From NCBI GenBank assembly GCA_905373425.1, contig CAJPST010000045.1, forward strand, positions 1 to 12,979: a DNA stretch of 12,979 nt. Direction: 5' to 3'. Position numbers and translations under genes: made by a program. The stretch's first letter is position 1. Every line of letters begins with the position of its first letter. The notes beneath the pieces were generated by a model, which saw only the letters and a program-made list of their open reading frames with translations, was not told the DNA's origin and ran no database searches. Positions 12,936 to 12,979 of this stretch are shown here, piece by piece. The stretch is from an uncultured Mesocricetibacter sp. Its GTDB lineage: Bacteria; Pseudomonadota; Gammaproteobacteria; Enterobacterales; Pasteurellaceae.

Positions 12936-12979
12936 TAGTAAATATTGAAAAACTATGTAAAGTAATGTAAGTATTATTA

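Overview
The window comes from a gamma-proteobacterium of the family Pasteurellaceae, in the branch that uses the Haemophilus influenzae-type DNA uptake signal. The 9-base signal AAGTGCGGT or its complement occurs exactly 11 times in about 13 kb. Several copies are arranged as inverted pairs that form terminators. The proteins (GcvA, RlmM, L25, two FtnA, FNR, UspE, two-domain TehB, FumC) read like H. influenzae, Aggregatibacter or Pasteurella versions. The species cannot be fixed from sequence alone.

Left part (1-2548): the first 171 bases hold no gene I can support. Next comes a leftward small RNA that I recognise as GcvB, with its GU-rich seed, the conserved ACTTCCTGTA block and a strong terminator. 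It is divergent from gcvA, the LysR-type regulator that controls it in enterics. rlmM (23S rRNA 2'-O-methyltransferase) follows and ends in a decayed uptake-signal terminator.

Middle (2549-6890): a 528-base AT-rich control region carries a perfect CRP site, two candidate promoters and a nested stem-loop at the predicted 5' end of the mRNA. It precedes a general porin. Then come truA and, convergent to it, rplY (ribosomal protein L25), which has a structured leader and a strong promoter. Two tandem ferritin genes (ftnA-like) share one promoter and end in an 18-bp uptake-signal terminator.

Right part (6891-12979): a roughly 350-base stretch looks like decayed sequence. It is followed by an overlooked 34-codon membrane-peptide gene that is divergent from fnr, with an FNR box between the two. 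fnr and uspE are adjacent, as in E. coli. tehB (tellurite/oxidant methyltransferase), fumC (fumarase C) and a surface-lipoprotein gene lie on the opposite strand. The lipoprotein looks like a Slam-dependent, factor-H-binding or TbpB-like protein.

Several genes share a theme of envelope, iron and oxygen control: porin under possible CRP control, ferritins for iron storage, FNR for oxygen sensing, fumC with a CRP/FNR-like site, TehB for oxidant resistance, and a possible host-factor-binding lipoprotein. I see no phage, CRISPR, insertion sequence or defence system. The most useful items that a standard protein annotation would miss are GcvB, the 34-residue membrane peptide, the FNR site shared between divergent genes, the porin leader structure and the L25 leader.
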